A DNA stretch of 64,000 nt. It comes from Pseudomonas palleroniana. GTDB taxonomy: Bacteria > Pseudomonadota > Gammaproteobacteria > Pseudomonadales > Pseudomonadaceae. The notes under the pieces were generated by a model, which was given only the letters and a program-made list of their open reading frames with translations, was not told the origin of the DNA and searched no databases. Below, piece after piece: positions 36,379 through 46,579 of this stretch (position 1 is its first letter; each line of letters opens with the position of its first letter). Location of the stretch: contig NZ_PYWX01000011.1 in NCBI RefSeq assembly GCF_003031675.1, forward strand, positions 1 to 64,000, read 5' to 3'. The translations under genes and the position numbers were made by a program.

Positions 36379-36897
36379 ATGACTCGTCTTCGTGCCATCT
36401 GTACCGCGGTTGCTCTGGTTTGCGCCAGCGGCCAGGTTCTTGCCGATACCGCCAGCCACAACGCCAGTGCCGAAGCCTTCCTTACCCTGGCCCACGCCGA
36501 CAAGCTGGGTACCCCGGTGTACATGCAAGTGCAGCAAATGTTCGCCCAGCGTTTCGAACAGACCAAGGCGCCTGCCGCCAAGCAGTCCGTACTGGACAGC
36601 TACCAGGCCAAGGCCAATGCCGCCCTGGACCAGGCCATCGGCTGGCCGAAGCTGAAGCCGGACATGGTCAAGCTCTATACCAGCAACTTCAGCGAATCCG
36701 AGCTCAAGGACCTGGTCGCTTTCTACCAGTCGCCACTGGGCAAGAAAGTCCTGGAAAAAATGCCGCAACTGACCCAGCAATCGGCCCAGATGACCCAGGC
36801 CAAGCTGGAAAGCGCCGTGCCGGTCGTGAACAAGCTGTTGGAAGACATGACCAACGAGCTGATGCCGAAAGCCGCCGCACCGGCCAAGAAGAAGTAA
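36379..36897 (+). CDS. Exported DUF2059 protein
   Basis: A 172-residue protein with a signal peptide (1-23, QVLA-D) and a DUF2059 domain (YQAKANAALDQAIGWPKLKPDMVKLYTSNFSESELKDLVAFYQSPLGKKVLEKMP). It is predicted to be periplasmic; family function is unknown. The C-terminus is Ala/Lys-rich. AAGGAAA precedes the ATG. It is the first gene of a probable run with the bolA-like gene, which starts about a dozen bases after its stop codon. Confidence 0.85.
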   Translation: MTRLRAICTAVALVCASGQVLADTASHNASAEAFLTLAHADKLGTPVYMQVQQMFAQRFEQTKAPAAKQSVLDSYQAKANAALDQAIGWPKLKPDMVKLYTSNFSESELKDLVAFYQSPLGKKVLEKMPQLTQQSAQMTQAKLESAVPVVNKLLEDMTNELMPKAAAPAKKK

Positions 36898-36909
36898 GCA
36901 GGAATGACC

Positions 36910-37200
36910 ATGCAACAGCGTATCGAAACGGCGCTTGCCGCCCTGGGCTCCGACCATCTGAGTGTGCTGGATGAAAGCCACATGCACAGCCGCGGGTTGC
37001 AGACCCATTTCAAGGCCGTGCTGGTCAGCCCGCAGTTCGAGGGGCTCAACCGCGTCAAGCGCCACCAGAAGGTCTACGCCACCCTGGGTGATCTGATGAG
37101 CGAGTTTCATGCGCTGGCGCTGCATACCTACACGCCTGACGAATGGGCGAAAATCGACGCAGCCCCGGCCTCGCCGACCTGCGCCGGCGGGCATGATTAA
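36910..37200 (+). CDS. BolA-family protein
   Basis: A 96-residue BolA/IbaG-type protein. The conserved block HMHSRGLQTHFKAVLVSPQFEGLNRVKRHQKVYATLGDLM includes the histidine that BolA proteins use with monothiol glutaredoxins to bind iron-sulfur clusters. The ATG at 36910 is preferred because CAGGA is six bases upstream; the ATG two codons earlier (36904) abuts that site. It is translationally close to the DUF2059 gene and ends at a strong terminator. Confidence 0.88.
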   Translation: MQQRIETALAALGSDHLSVLDESHMHSRGLQTHFKAVLVSPQFEGLNRVKRHQKVYATLGDLMSEFHALALHTYTPDEWAKIDAAPASPTCAGGHD

Positions 37201-37242
37201 TGAGCGGGTGTCTCTGACACCGGGCATTTGTTAGAATCCGCA

Positions 37243-37271
37243 ACGCGCCGCTTAGCCGGCGCGTTTTTTTT
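37243..37271 (+). terminator. Rho-independent terminator after the bolA-like gene
   Basis: CGCGCCG (37244-37250) pairs with CGGCGCG (37257-37263) around a six-base loop and is followed by eight T. It ends the DUF2059-bolA transcript before trhO. Confidence 0.92.
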
Positions 37272-37318
37272 GCATCCGGTTCACCCTTTACGAGGGTAGC
37301 CACCTGGAGAGAACACCC

Positions 37319-38260
37319 ATGACTCAACCGATTGTCGTGGCGGCACTGTACAAGTTCGTCACCCTCGAAGATTACGTCGCCCTGCGCGAACCCCTGCTGC
37401 AGGCAATGGTCGACAACGGCATCAAAGGCACCTTGCTGATCGCCGAGGAAGGCATCAACGGCACTGTTTCCGGGAGCCGCGAAGGCATCGATGGCCTGAT
37501 CGCCTGGCTGAAGAACGATCCGCGCATGGTCGACATCGACCACAAGGAATCGTACTGCGACGAGCAGCCGTTCTACCGCACCAAGGTCAAGCTCAAGAAA
37601 GAGATCGTGACCCTGGGCGTCGAAGGCGTCGATCCGAACAAGAAAGTCGGCACCTATGTGGACCCCAAGGACTGGAACGCGTTGATCAGCGACCCGGAAG
37701 TGCTGTTGATCGACACCCGTAACGACTACGAAGTCTCCATTGGCACCTTCGAAGGCGCGATCGACCCGAAAACCACCAGTTTTCGCGAATTTCCCGACTA
37801 CATCAAAGCCAACTTCGACCCGGCCAAGCACAAGAAGGTCGCGATGTTCTGCACCGGCGGCATTCGGTGTGAGAAAGCGTCGAGCTATATGCTCAGCGAA
37901 GGCTTCGATGAGGTCTACCACCTCAAGGGTGGCATCCTGAAGTACCTCGAAGAAGTGCCCCAGGAAGAAACCAAATGGCAGGGCGACTGCTTTGTATTCG
38001 ACAATCGCGTGACGGTCCGCCACGACTTGAGCGAAGGCGACTACGATCAATGTCATGCCTGTCGCACGCCGGTAAGCGTCGAAGACCGTGCGTCCGAGCA
38101 CTATGTGGCCGGCATCAGTTGCCCGCATTGCTGGGATAAGCTGCCGGAGAAGACCCGTCGCAGTGCGATCGACCGGCAAAAGCAGATTGAACTGGCCAAG
38201 GCCCGCAATATGCCGCACCCGATTGGCTTCAACTACAAGCAAACCCCTTCCGAGGCCTGA
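37319..38260 (+). CDS. trhO: tRNA uridine(34) hydroxylase (rhodanese-like)
   Basis: TrhO (formerly YceA/UPF0176) makes 5-hydroxyuridine at tRNA position 34 in an oxygen-dependent reaction. The 313-residue protein has the N-terminal acylphosphatase-like domain ([14 protein letters not shown]) and a central rhodanese domain with the conserved loop [17 protein letters not shown] cysteine-rich tail ([22 protein letters not shown]) looks like a zinc-binding module and is usual for the family. GGAGAG precedes the ATG. The dsbA-like gene starts three bases after its stop codon. Confidence 0.93.
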   Translation: MTQPIVVAALYKFVTLEDYVALREPLLQAMVDNGIKGTLLIAEEGINGTVSGSREGIDGLIAWLKNDPRMVDIDHKESYCDEQPFYRTKVKLKKEIVTLGVEGVDPNKKVGTYVDPKDWNALISDPEVLLIDTRNDYEVSIGTFEGAIDPKTTSFREFPDYIKANFDPAKHKKVAMFCTGGIRCEKASSYMLSEGFDEVYHLKGGILKYLEEVPQEETKWQGDCFVFDNRVTVRHDLSEGDYDQCHACRTPVSVEDRASEHYVAGISCPHCWDKLPEKTRRSAIDRQKQIELAKARNMPHPIGFNYKQTPSEA

Positions 38261-38263
38261 GCC

Positions 38264-38899
38264 ATGTCCGCGCGCCTGCTCTATGTAATGGACCCGATGT
38301 GTTCCTGGTGCTGGGGCTTTGCCCCGGTGGCCGAGGCGTTGGTGGAGCAGGCCCAGGCCGCCGGCGTGGAGCTGCACCTGGTGGTGGGCGGCTTGCGCAC
38401 CGGCAGCGGCGCGGCGCTGGAGCCTACGACCCGGCGCTACATCCTGGAGCACTGGCAGGCGGTCACCGAGGCCACCGGCCAGCCGTTCAAGCTTGAAGGC
38501 GCATTGCCCGACGGTTTCGTCTATGACACCGAGCCTGCTTGCCGCGCCATCGTCACTGCCCGCAGCCTGGCGCCGGATTGCGCGTGGAAGCTGCTGGGGC
38601 TGATCCAGCGTGCGTTTTATGTCGAGGGCCGCGATGTGACCCTCGCCAGTGTGCTGGTGGAGTTGGCGGAGAAGGCGGGCATCCCGCGCATCGAGTTTGC
38701 CGGTGAGTTTGACCGCGCCGAGCAACACGTGGCGACGGCCGCCGATTTCACCTGGGTGCAGGACCTGGGCATCGCCGGTTTCCCGACGCTGTTGGCCGAG
38801 CGCAATGGCCAGTTGGCCTTGCTGACCAATGGTTACCAGCCGCTGTCCGAGCTGTCGCCGTTGCTGGCTCGATGGCTGGAGCGAGCAACCTGTGCATGA
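38264..38899 (+). CDS. DsbA-family thiol oxidoreductase-like protein
   Basis: A 211-residue cytoplasmic DsbA-fold protein without signal peptide. The N-terminal C13-S-W-C16 motif sits in MDPMCSWCWGFAPV, a form shared by FrnE-like and related DsbA proteins. A cis-proline occurs in GIAGFPTLLAERNGQ. It probably acts in cytoplasmic thiol redox chemistry rather than periplasmic folding. It is coupled to trhO upstream and overlaps the ABC exporter gene downstream by eight bases. Confidence 0.85.
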   Translation: MSARLLYVMDPMCSWCWGFAPVAEALVEQAQAAGVELHLVVGGLRTGSGAALEPTTRRYILEHWQAVTEATGQPFKLEGALPDGFVYDTEPACRAIVTARSLAPDCAWKLLGLIQRAFYVEGRDVTLASVLVELAEKAGIPRIEFAGEFDRAEQHVATAADFTWVQDLGIAGFPTLLAERNGQLALLTNGYQPLSELSPLLARWLERATCA

Positions 38900-40709
38900 C
38901 CAGCCTGACCTCGAGCCGAGCAAACGCACTGATCGCCTGACCTGGGCGGAAATCCGTCGCCTGGCCCTGCGTCACAAGAAGTCGTTGTGGCTCGCCAATG
39001 GCGTCGCCGTGCTGGCGACCCTGTGCAGTGTGCCCATTCCGTTGCTGTTGCCGCTGCTGGTCGATGAAGTACTGCTGGGCCACGGCGACGCCGCGCTCAA
39101 GGTGATGAACCACGTCTTACCGCTGGGCTGGCAGAAAGCCGCCGGTTATATCGGCCTGATGCTGCTGGTGACCCTGCTGCTGCGCTGCGGTGCGCTGGTA
39201 TTCAACGTCGTGCAGGCGCGGCTGTTCGCGCGGCTGGCCAAAGACATCGTGTACCGCATCCGCGTGCGCCTGATCGAACGGCTCAAGCGCATTTCCCTCG
39301 GCGAATATGAAAGCCTGGGCAGCGGCACGGTCACCACGCATCTGGTCACCGACCTCGATACTCTGGATAAATTTGTCGGTGAAACCCTCAGCCGCTTCCT
39401 GGTGGCCATGCTTACTCTGGTGGGCACCTCGGCCATTCTGGTGTGGATGCATTGGCAACTGGCGTTGTTGATCCTGCTGTTCAACCCGCTGGTGATCTAC
39501 GCCACGGTGCAGTTGGGCAAACGCGTCAAACACCTGAAGAAGCTGGAAAACGACAGCACCTCACGCTTTACCCAAGCGCTGACCGAAACCCTGGACGCCA
39601 TCCAGGAAGTGCGCGCCGGCAACCGCCAGGGCTTTTTCCTCGGGCGCCTCGGCCAGCGTGCCCTGGAAGTGCGCGATTATGCGATCAATTCCCAATGGAA
39701 AAGCGACGCCTCCAGCCGCGCCAGCGGGTTGTTGTTCCAGTTTGGTATCGACATCTTCCGGGCCGCGGCGATGCTCACCGTGTTGTTTTCCGACCTGTCG
39801 ATTGGCCAGATGCTCGCCGTGTTCAGTTACCTGTGGTTCATGATCGGCCCGGTGGAGCAGCTGTTGAACCTGCAATACGCCTACTACGCGGCGGGTGGGG
39901 CGCTGACGCGGATCAACGAGCTGCTGGCGCGCGCCGATGAGCCGCAATATGCCGGTGGCGAAGATCCGTTTACCGGGCATGAAACGGTCGGTATTGATGT
40001 GCGGGGCCTCAATTTCGGCTACGGCGAAGATTTAGTCCTCGACCAGCTTAACCTGAGTATTGCGCCCGGAGAGAAGGTCGCCATCGTCGGTGCCAGTGGT
40101 GGCGGCAAGAGTACTTTGGTACAACTGCTGCTGGGCTTGTATACCCCGCAGGCGGGCAGTATCCGTTTTGGCGGTGCCACCCAGCAGGAGATCGGCCTGG
40201 CAACCATTCGTGAAAACGTTGCGGTGGTGCTGCAGCATCCGGCGTTGTTCAACGATACCGTGCGCGCCAACCTGACCATGGGCCGTACCCGTTCCGACCA
40301 GGCCTGCTGGCAGGCATTGGAGATCGCCCAGCTGGATGCTACCGTCAGGGCGCTGCCCTTGGGCTTGGACAGCGTGGTGGGGCGTTCCGGCGTGCGCTTT
40401 TCCGGCGGCCAGCGCCAGCGCCTGGCGATAGCGCGGATGGTGCTGGCCGAGCCGAAGGTGGTGATTCTGGATGAGGCGACCTCCGCTTTGGATGCCGCCA
40501 CCGAGTACAACCTGCATCAGGCGCTGGCGCGGTTTCTCAGCGGGCGTACTACACTGATTATCGCCCATCGCCTGTCGGCGGTGAAACAGGCCGATCGGGT
40601 ACTGGTGTTCGATGGTGGGCATATCGCCGAAGATGGCGACCATCAGCAATTGATTGCCGATGGCGGGTTGTACGCCAAGCTGTATGGTCACCTGCAACAA
40701 GTGCGTTGA
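38892..40709 (+). CDS. ABC exporter, fused permease and ATPase
   Basis: The start is assigned to GTG 38892, which gives 605 residues and overlaps the previous gene by eight bases; GGAG lies ten bases upstream. Residues about 40-310 form the six-helix exporter domain, and about 370-600 the ATPase: Walker A GASGGGKST, signature FSGGQRQRL and Walker B VVILDEATSALD, all intact. It is a homodimerising half-transporter of the MsbA/multidrug type; the substrate is unknown. Coupling to the dsbA-like gene suggests a shared transcript with trhO. Confidence 0.88.
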   Translation: MHDQPDLEPSKRTDRLTWAEIRRLALRHKKSLWLANGVAVLATLCSVPIPLLLPLLVDEVLLGHGDAALKVMNHVLPLGWQKAAGYIGLMLLVTLLLRCGALVFNVVQARLFARLAKDIVYRIRVRLIERLKRISLGEYESLGSGTVTTHLVTDLDTLDKFVGETLSRFLVAMLTLVGTSAILVWMHWQLALLILLFNPLVIYATVQLGKRVKHLKKLENDSTSRFTQALTETLDAIQEVRAGNRQGFFLGRLGQRALEVRDYAINSQWKSDASSRASGLLFQFGIDIFRAAAMLTVLFSDLSIGQMLAVFSYLWFMIGPVEQLLNLQYAYYAAGGALTRINELLARADEPQYAGGEDPFTGHETVGIDVRGLNFGYGEDLVLDQLNLSIAPGEKVAIVGASGGGKSTLVQLLLGLYTPQAGSIRFGGATQQEIGLATIRENVAVVLQHPALFNDTVRANLTMGRTRSDQACWQALEIAQLDATVRALPLGLDSVVGRSGVRFSGGQRQRLAIARMVLAEPKVVILDEATSALDAATEYNLHQALARFLSGRTTLIIAHRLSAVKQADRVLVFDGGHIAEDGDHQQLIADGGLYAKLYGHLQQVR

Positions 40710-40780
40710 GTTAGCTTAGGCTGTGCTGTCGGGGGCGGATTTTCGCGTGCGTATTCAGCTGTGCATGTGCAAGGGACTTC

Positions 40781-43243
40781 ATGAAGCAAAAACGAACTCT
40801 CGGAACACCACGGTTGTTGGGCATTGTCTGGCCTTTTATTGCCGTTGTGCTGTTCCAGGCATTGTTGGGTTGCGTCAGTCTCTACGTGCTTTCAGCGGTG
40901 CGTGGCTATGTGGCTGGCGAAAGTCTTTGGTCCAAGGGGCAGAAAGATGCCATCTATTACCTGACCCTCTACGCCGATAATCGCGACGAAGCCACTTACC
41001 TCAAGTATCAGCACGCCATCGCCGTGCCACAGGGTGGGCACGAGCTGCGCATTGCCCTCGACCGTCCCGTCCCCGACCTCACCGCGGCGCGCCTGGGTAT
41101 TCTCAAGGGTGGCAACCACCCGGATGACGTTTCCAGCCTGATCTGGCTGTACCTCAACTTTCGCCATTTCAGCTACCTGGAAAAAGCCATCGCACTGTGG
41201 ACCGTGGGCGATGGCTATCTGGTGCAGCTGGATGAACTGGCCCAGTCGATGCACCGGGCGATCAGCGCCAATCAAGTCAGTGGCGACAACGTGCGCGACT
41301 GGAAGGCGCACATCATTGCGATCAATGACGGCGTGACCCCGGCGGCCAAGGCATTCAGCGATGCCTTGGGCGAGGGCTCGCGGATGATTTTGCGGCTGTT
41401 GCTGATCACCAACCTGACCACCGCGTTGGGGCTGATTGTTCTGGCGCTGCTGCGTACCCACAAGCTTCTGGCCCAGCGCCATGCCTTCGCCAATGCCCTG
41501 CAAGTCGAGAAGGAGCGGGCGCAGATCACCCTGGAGTCGATCGGCGACGGGGTGATCACCACCGACGTCGATGGCGCCATCACCTACATGAACCCAGCGG
41601 CGGAGGCGTTGACCCACTGGAAAAACGCCCAGGCCCAAGGCCTGCCCCTGGCGGCGTTGTTCAAACTGCTGGACGAAAGCGCCGAGCCCGACGGCTTTAC
41701 CCTGATCGAGCGCATCATCAAGGGCCGGCTTGGTGGCGGCAGCGAACATTCCAAGCTGATCCAGCGCCTGGACGGCAGTACGGTGTCGGTGACGCTGGTG
41801 GGGGCACCGATCCGCAGCGCCGGCAAAGTCAGCGGTGCGGTACTGGTGCTGCACGACATGACCCAGGAGCGCCAGTACATCGCCAACCTGTCGTGGCAAG
41901 CGACCCATGATGCCTTGACCGGCCTGGCCAACCGTCGTGAGTTCGAGTACCGCCTGGAGCAGGTGCTGCAACAAGTGGGGCGCCAGCAGGGTGGGCGGCA
42001 TGCGTTGATGTTCCTCGACCTGGACCAGTTCAAGCTGGTCAACGACACCTGTGGTCATGCGGCCGGTGACGAGCTGCTGCGTCATATTTGTGCGCTGCTG
42101 CAGTCGGACCTGCGCGAAGGCGACACGCTGGCTCGGTTGGGCGGCGACGAGTTCGGCATCCTGCTGGAGAACTGTCCGGCGCCGGTGGCGGAAAGAATCG
42201 CCGAAAGCCTGCGCCATACCGTGCAGAGCCTGCATTTTGTGTGGAAGGGACGGCCGTTCATGACCACCGTCAGTATCGGCCTGGTGCATATCTCACAAAC
42301 CCCGACCACCCTCGAAACGTCGTTGCGGGCGGCAGATATGGCGTGCTACATGGCCAAGGAAAAGGGCCGCAACCGGGTGCAGGTCTACCATGCCGATGAC
42401 TCGGAATTGTCTTTGCGTTTCGGTGAGATGGCCTGGGTGCAGCGCCTGCACATGGCGTTGGAGGAAGACCGTTTTTGCCTGTACTCCCAGGAAATCTCGC
42501 CGTTGGGCCATACCGACGCCGGCAGTGGGCATATCGAAATCCTGTTGCGACTGCACGATGAAGGGGGGCGCATCATCTTGCCCGACAGCTTTATCCCGGC
42601 CGCCGAACGTTACGGCCTGATGACATCGCTGGACCGCTGGGTGGTCGAGAACGTATTCAAGATCATCGCCAAGTGCATGCATGAGCGTCCGGGCCGGCCC
42701 ATGGCTATGTGTGCGATCAATCTGTCAGGCATTACCATTGGTGATGACGATTTCCTGGGGTTTCTACATGAGAAATTCGCGGCTTATAACATCCCGCCTG
42801 AAATGATATGTTTTGAAATAACCGAGACGAGTGCTATTGCCAATCTCGGCAGTGCAATCCGTTTTATTAATGAACTCAAAGCCTTAGGTTGCCATTTTTC
42901 CCTCGATGACTTTTGCGCCGGAATGTCCTCATTCGCTTATCTCAAACATTTACCTGTAGACTTCCTGAAGATCGATGGAAGTTTCGTAAAGGATATGCTG
43001 GACGACCCGATTAACCGCGCCATGGTCGAAGTGATCAATCACATCGGCCACGTCATGGGTAAGCGCACAATTGCCGAGTTTGTTGAAACCACGCACATCG
43101 AACAGGCGTTACTTGAGATCGGTGTGGATTACGCTCAGGGCTACCTGATTGAACGCCCGCAATTGTTTACCTTTGATAGCTTGCAGTGTCGACCTGTGCG
43201 TCCGCAGCCTCTGTTATTCAAGGCGCCCGGCACATTCCGCTGA
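40781..43243 (+). CDS. Membrane PAS-GGDEF-EAL cyclic-di-GMP protein
   Basis: An 820-residue sensor. Transmembrane helices at about 12-36 and 203-225 flank a periplasmic region that I do not recognise. A PAS domain (about 247-360), GGDEF domain (about 375-530) and EAL domain (about 550-800) follow. The GGDEF site is intact (RLGGDEFG, about residue 455) with an upstream inhibitory RxxD (REGD). The EAL motif reads EIL, a common active variant, and the DDF and LKIDGSFVK metal and catalytic segments are conserved. Both synthesis and hydrolysis of cyclic-di-GMP are possible. Codon use shifts toward AT near the 3' end (42.7-43.1 kb). Confidence 0.9.
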   Translation: MKQKRTLGTPRLLGIVWPFIAVVLFQALLGCVSLYVLSAVRGYVAGESLWSKGQKDAIYYLTLYADNRDEATYLKYQHAIAVPQGGHELRIALDRPVPDLTAARLGILKGGNHPDDVSSLIWLYLNFRHFSYLEKAIALWTVGDGYLVQLDELAQSMHRAISANQVSGDNVRDWKAHIIAINDGVTPAAKAFSDALGEGSRMILRLLLITNLTTALGLIVLALLRTHKLLAQRHAFANALQVEKERAQITLESIGDGVITTDVDGAITYMNPAAEALTHWKNAQAQGLPLAALFKLLDESAEPDGFTLIERIIKGRLGGGSEHSKLIQRLDGSTVSVTLVGAPIRSAGKVSGAVLVLHDMTQERQYIANLSWQATHDALTGLANRREFEYRLEQVLQQVGRQQGGRHALMFLDLDQFKLVNDTCGHAAGDELLRHICALLQSDLREGDTLARLGGDEFGILLENCPAPVAERIAESLRHTVQSLHFVWKGRPFMTTVSIGLVHISQTPTTLETSLRAADMACYMAKEKGRNRVQVYHADDSELSLRFGEMAWVQRLHMALEEDRFCLYSQEISPLGHTDAGSGHIEILLRLHDEGGRIILPDSFIPAAERYGLMTSLDRWVVENVFKIIAKCMHERPGRPMAMCAINLSGITIGDDDFLGFLHEKFAAYNIPPEMICFEITETSAIANLGSAIRFINELKALGCHFSLDDFCAGMSSFAYLKHLPVDFLKIDGSFVKDMLDDPINRAMVEVINHIGHVMGKRTIAEFVETTHIEQALLEIGVDYAQGYLIERPQLFTFDSLQCRPVRPQPLLFKAPGTFR

Positions 43244-43288
43244 AACATTTGCTGGTCTGTACTATCACACTAAAAAAGGAGCCCTACA

Positions 43289-44095
43289 GTGATCGACACA
43301 TTCAACAGAACCGGCCCGCTTATGGAAGCCTCGAGTTACCCCGCCTGGGCGCAACAATTGATCCAGGACTGTAGCGAGAGCAAGCGCCGAGTTGTCGAGC
43401 ACGAACTGTACCAGCGCATGCGCGACAACACGCTCAGCGCCAAGACCATGCGCCACTACCTGATTGGTGGCTGGCCGGTGGTGGAACAGTTTGCCTTGTA
43501 CATGGCACAGAACCTCACCAAGACCAAGTTTGCCCGCCATCCTGGGGAGGATATGGCGCGACGTTGGCTGATGCGCAATATTCGCGTGGAACTGAACCAC
43601 GCTGACTATTGGGTGAATTGGGCGCGTGCCCATGGCGTGAGCCTGGAGGAGTTGCAGGCGCAGAATGTACCTCCGGAATTGCATGCCCTGAGCCACTGGT
43701 GCTGGCATACCAGTTCGTCCGATGCGCTGATCGTTGCAATTGCCGCAACCAATTATGCCATCGAGGGGGCGACTGGGGAGTGGTCCGCCGTGGTGTGTTC
43801 GACCGGTGTTTATGCCGCCGCCTTCCCCGAGGAAGACCGCAAGCGCGCGATGAAGTGGCTGAAGATGCACGCCCAGTACGACGACGCCCACCCCTGGGAG
43901 GCCCTGGAAATCATCTGTACCCTGGCCGGGATGAACCCGAGCAAGGCCTTGCAGGTCGAGCTGCGCCAGGCCGTCTGCAAGAGCTACGACTACATGTACC
44001 TGTTTCTGGAAAGCTGCATGCGGTTGGAAAAAGACAACGACAAGATGCTCGCGGCCGTTCGCGAGCGCCCGGCACGCGTCGCCAGCGAGGCGTGA
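43289..44095 (+). CDS. Heme-oxygenase-like diiron/TenA-type protein
   Basis: A 268-residue all-helical protein starting at GTG 43289 with AAGGAG nine bases upstream. It belongs to the TenA/PqqC/heme-oxygenase-like group, often annotated as iron-containing redox enzyme. Candidate metal ligands are spaced as in diiron members: E66, E101-L-N-H104, E159, H194, D198, H201 and E204. No thiaminase cysteine context is obvious, so thiamine salvage is unlikely. The reaction is unknown; members oxidise small acids or amines. It lies between two cyclic-di-GMP genes, perhaps by chance. Confidence 0.75.
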   Translation: MIDTFNRTGPLMEASSYPAWAQQLIQDCSESKRRVVEHELYQRMRDNTLSAKTMRHYLIGGWPVVEQFALYMAQNLTKTKFARHPGEDMARRWLMRNIRVELNHADYWVNWARAHGVSLEELQAQNVPPELHALSHWCWHTSSSDALIVAIAATNYAIEGATGEWSAVVCSTGVYAAAFPEEDRKRAMKWLKMHAQYDDAHPWEALEIICTLAGMNPSKALQVELRQAVCKSYDYMYLFLESCMRLEKDNDKMLAAVRERPARVASEA

Positions 44096-44104
44096 TGCAA
44101 GCGT

Positions 44105-44130
44105 GATGGCGGGGGGCTTACCCCGCCATC
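44105..44130. terminator. Convergent hairpin
   Basis: GATGGCGGGG (44105-44114) pairs with CCCCGCCATC (44121-44130). It covers the end of the minus-strand GGDEF gene and follows the heme-oxygenase-like gene. There is no long U-run, so termination is plausible but not certain. Confidence 0.45.
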
Positions 44131-45044
44131 GCCAAGCGGTTGCGGCCTTCGCGCTTGGCCACGTACAAAGCGTTATCGGCCCGGCGCAGCAGGCTTTCAG
44201 CCGACTCGGCGGCCAACAAGGTTGAGCAGCCGAGGCTCACCGTCAATTCGATCCGCGTCCCCTCCACCCAGTAATCCTGTGCCTGTGCTGCCTGGCGCAA
44301 ACGCTCGCCGACCATGGCGGCGGCCTCTCGGCCGGTATTCGACAGCAGGATCAGAAACTCTTCCCCGCCAAACCGAAACACCATGTCCACGTTGCGCAAC
44401 TGGTTTTTGATCGTGGTGGCGATTTCGCGCAGCACGCTATCGCCAGCCGCATGACCGTGAGTGTCGTTGATTCGCTTGAAGTGGTCGATGTCCAGCATCA
44501 GCAAGGACAACGGGCTCAGGTGCCGCTTGGCCATGTCGATCTCCCTTTGCAGAGTCTGGTCCATGGCGATTCGGTTGCCGGTTTCAGTCAATGGATCACG
44601 CAGGGCGCTGCGCGTGGCTGCGCGGTAGAGCAGGGCGTTGCGCATCGGATAGAGCAGGGTAGCCAGCAGGGTTTCGAGCTGGTGCAGTTCGTCTTCCATG
44701 AAGCGCTGGTTGCGGCGAAAGATCAGCTCACCCAAGTGCTCGCCTTCGTGGCTCAGGCTGTAGCTCACTGAATGATGGCCGCGATGGCCGAACTCCAGGC
44801 GCAGGTCGCTGGTTGCGTGACGGTACTGCAGGGCATCCACCGGGACCAGGCGCTGGATTTCGCGAAAGAACAGGCCGAGGATACGCTCCGGCTCCAGGCT
44901 GACCTGCAATTGCTGGTTCAGTTGCTGGCGCAATTGGTTAAGGGTAATGGGGCGCTGCGGCCGCAGGGAGGGCTGACCAAACCCCAGACGTTGCAATTTG
45001 GCGCTGTCGAAGTCAATTGCGTTGGTCTGGGTGGGTGTTTTCAT
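44118..45044 (-). CDS. Diguanylate cyclase (GGDEF)
   Basis: The ATG at 45044 (MKTPTQTNAIDF) has GAGG ten bases upstream and gives 308 residues. The N-terminal half (about 20-140) is a cytoplasmic GAF-like sensor region, and the C-terminal half is a GGDEF domain with active-site GGEEF (FRFGGEEFLILL) and inhibitory RxxD (RNVD). No membrane segment is present. It should make cyclic-di-GMP in response to an unknown cytosolic cue. Confidence 0.9.
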   Translation of the reverse strand: MKTPTQTNAIDFDSAKLQRLGFGQPSLRPQRPITLNQLRQQLNQQLQVSLEPERILGLFFREIQRLVPVDALQYRHATSDLRLEFGHRGHHSVSYSLSHEGEHLGELIFRRNQRFMEDELHQLETLLATLLYPMRNALLYRAATRSALRDPLTETGNRIAMDQTLQREIDMAKRHLSPLSLLMLDIDHFKRINDTHGHAAGDSVLREIATTIKNQLRNVDMVFRFGGEEFLILLSNTGREAAAMVGERLRQAAQAQDYWVEGTRIELTVSLGCSTLLAAESAESLLRRADNALYVAKREGRNRLAMAG

Positions 45045-45347
45045 AGTTGGACGGCCTCTAAGCACTGAACTGTCTTACAGGCTGGATGAGAATGGCAGAA
45101 GCCAAGCGTCTTACTGTTCCGTCAGTTGCGTAAAACAATAGGAACAGTTTAAACCGCTTTAGTCCGGGTTATAACCCCGGGGCACTGCCGCACGTCTTGT
45201 CATCGCTTAACCTGCTTGGCAGGGATTAGAGCGAGATTCGTGCCAAATCCTTTTGGCCGTATAAAACGTCTTACAAATCAATTAATTGCTTTTATAACTC
45301 AGTGGGGTTGTCGCCTGCTTGCGTCAGTTATTTGGCTGACAGCTGGC
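45045..45347. other. Gene-free interval upstream of the GGDEF gene
   Basis: These 303 bases lie between the GGDEF start and the lldD stop, both on the minus strand. The interval is AT-richer than its surroundings (for example aaatcaattaattgctttt near 45270) and probably carries the GGDEF promoter. No gene, repeat or clear terminator is visible. Confidence 0.45.
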
Positions 45348-46478
45348 TTAGACCAAGGTCGTGCGGTCGATCTGCTCAATCGAGGTGACCCCGGTCAGGG
45401 TCATGGCCACGCGCATCTCCTTGGCGAAGATATCCAGCAGGTTCTCCACCCCGTGCTGGCCGTCGGCAGCCAATGCATAGGCGGTGGCGCGGCCCAGCAG
45501 ACATGCTTTGGCACCCAAGGCGAGCATACGCACCACGTCCAGCCCCGAACGGATGCCGGAGTCCACCAGCACGGTGAGGTCATCGCCGACCTTGTCGGCA
45601 ATCGGTGGCAGGGCCTTGGCGGTGGACAGCACGCCGTCCAGCTGGCGCCCGCCATGGTTGGAGACCACGATGCCATCGGCCCCGAAGCTCACGGCGTCCT
45701 TGGCATCCTGCGGATCGAGGATGCCTTTGATGATCATCGGGCCTTTCCAGAACTCACGGATCCATTCCAGGTCTTTCCAGCTGATGGAGGGATCGAAGTT
45801 GTTGGCCAGCCAGCCGATGTAGTCTTCCAGGTGGGTGGGTTTGCCCAGGTACCTGGAGATATTGCCCAGGTCGTGTGGACGGCCGAGCAACCCCACATCG
45901 AACGCCCATTGCGGCTTGGTGACGGCTTGCAGCATGCGCCGCGACGCCGCGAATGGCCCGGACATGCCCGAGTGTGCATCGCGGTAGCGTGCGCCTGGCG
46001 TGGGCATATCCACGGTGAACACCAGTGTCGTCACCCCGGCCGCCTGGGCCCGTTCCAGCGCGTTGCGCATGAAGCCACGGTCCTTGAGGACATACAGCTG
46101 GAACCAGATTGATTGCGCGCTTTGAGACGCCACTTCTTCAATCGAACACACCGACACCGTCGACAGGCAGAAGGGGATGCCTTTATTGGCGGCTGCCTTG
46201 GCCGCCTGCACTTCGCCGCGCCGCGCATACATGCCGGTGAGGCCCACCGGGCTGAGGATCACCGGCATGTCCAAGGGCTGGCCGAACAGGGTGGTCTTGA
46301 GGCTCAGGCTATCCACATTGCGCAGGACACGCTGGCGCAGGCTGATCTCGGCCAGGTCCGAACTGTTGGCGCGCATCGTGTGTTCGGCGTAGGCACCGCC
46401 GTCGATGTAGTCGAACAGGAAGCGCGGCAGCTTGCGCTTGGCGGCTGCGCGATAGTCGGAGGCGGACGAGATGATCAT
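45348..46478 (-). CDS. lldD: FMN-dependent L-lactate dehydrogenase
   Basis: LldD oxidises L-lactate to pyruvate, passing electrons to the quinone pool. The start is ATG 46478 ([15 protein letters not shown]), as in E. coli LldD. The 376-residue length is about 20 short of the E. coli enzyme because of a shorter C-terminus, which is usual in Pseudomonas. The FMN site ([12 protein letters not shown], catalytic His about residue 275) and substrate arginine region ([14 protein letters not shown]) are conserved. No lactate permease gene is adjacent. The divergent LysR gene is a likely regulator. Confidence 0.93.
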   Translation of the reverse strand: MIISSASDYRAAAKRKLPRFLFDYIDGGAYAEHTMRANSSDLAEISLRQRVLRNVDSLSLKTTLFGQPLDMPVILSPVGLTGMYARRGEVQAAKAAANKGIPFCLSTVSVCSIEEVASQSAQSIWFQLYVLKDRGFMRNALERAQAAGVTTLVFTVDMPTPGARYRDAHSGMSGPFAASRRMLQAVTKPQWAFDVGLLGRPHDLGNISRYLGKPTHLEDYIGWLANNFDPSISWKDLEWIREFWKGPMIIKGILDPQDAKDAVSFGADGIVVSNHGGRQLDGVLSTAKALPPIADKVGDDLTVLVDSGIRSGLDVVRMLALGAKACLLGRATAYALAADGQHGVENLLDIFAKEMRVAMTLTGVTSIEQIDRTTLV

Positions 46479-46579
46479 TGAAGAGGGGCTCCACAGGGCA
46501 AGGTAATTCAGGATAGGCAATAATCTGGCATGATAAAAACAACTTTTATCAATGGTAGCCAGTCGCAAAAGGAATACCG

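Noticed and set aside
40892..42289. 465-residue minus-strand frame
   Set aside because: Antisense shadow of the PAS-GGDEF-EAL gene with atypical composition and no ribosome binding site.
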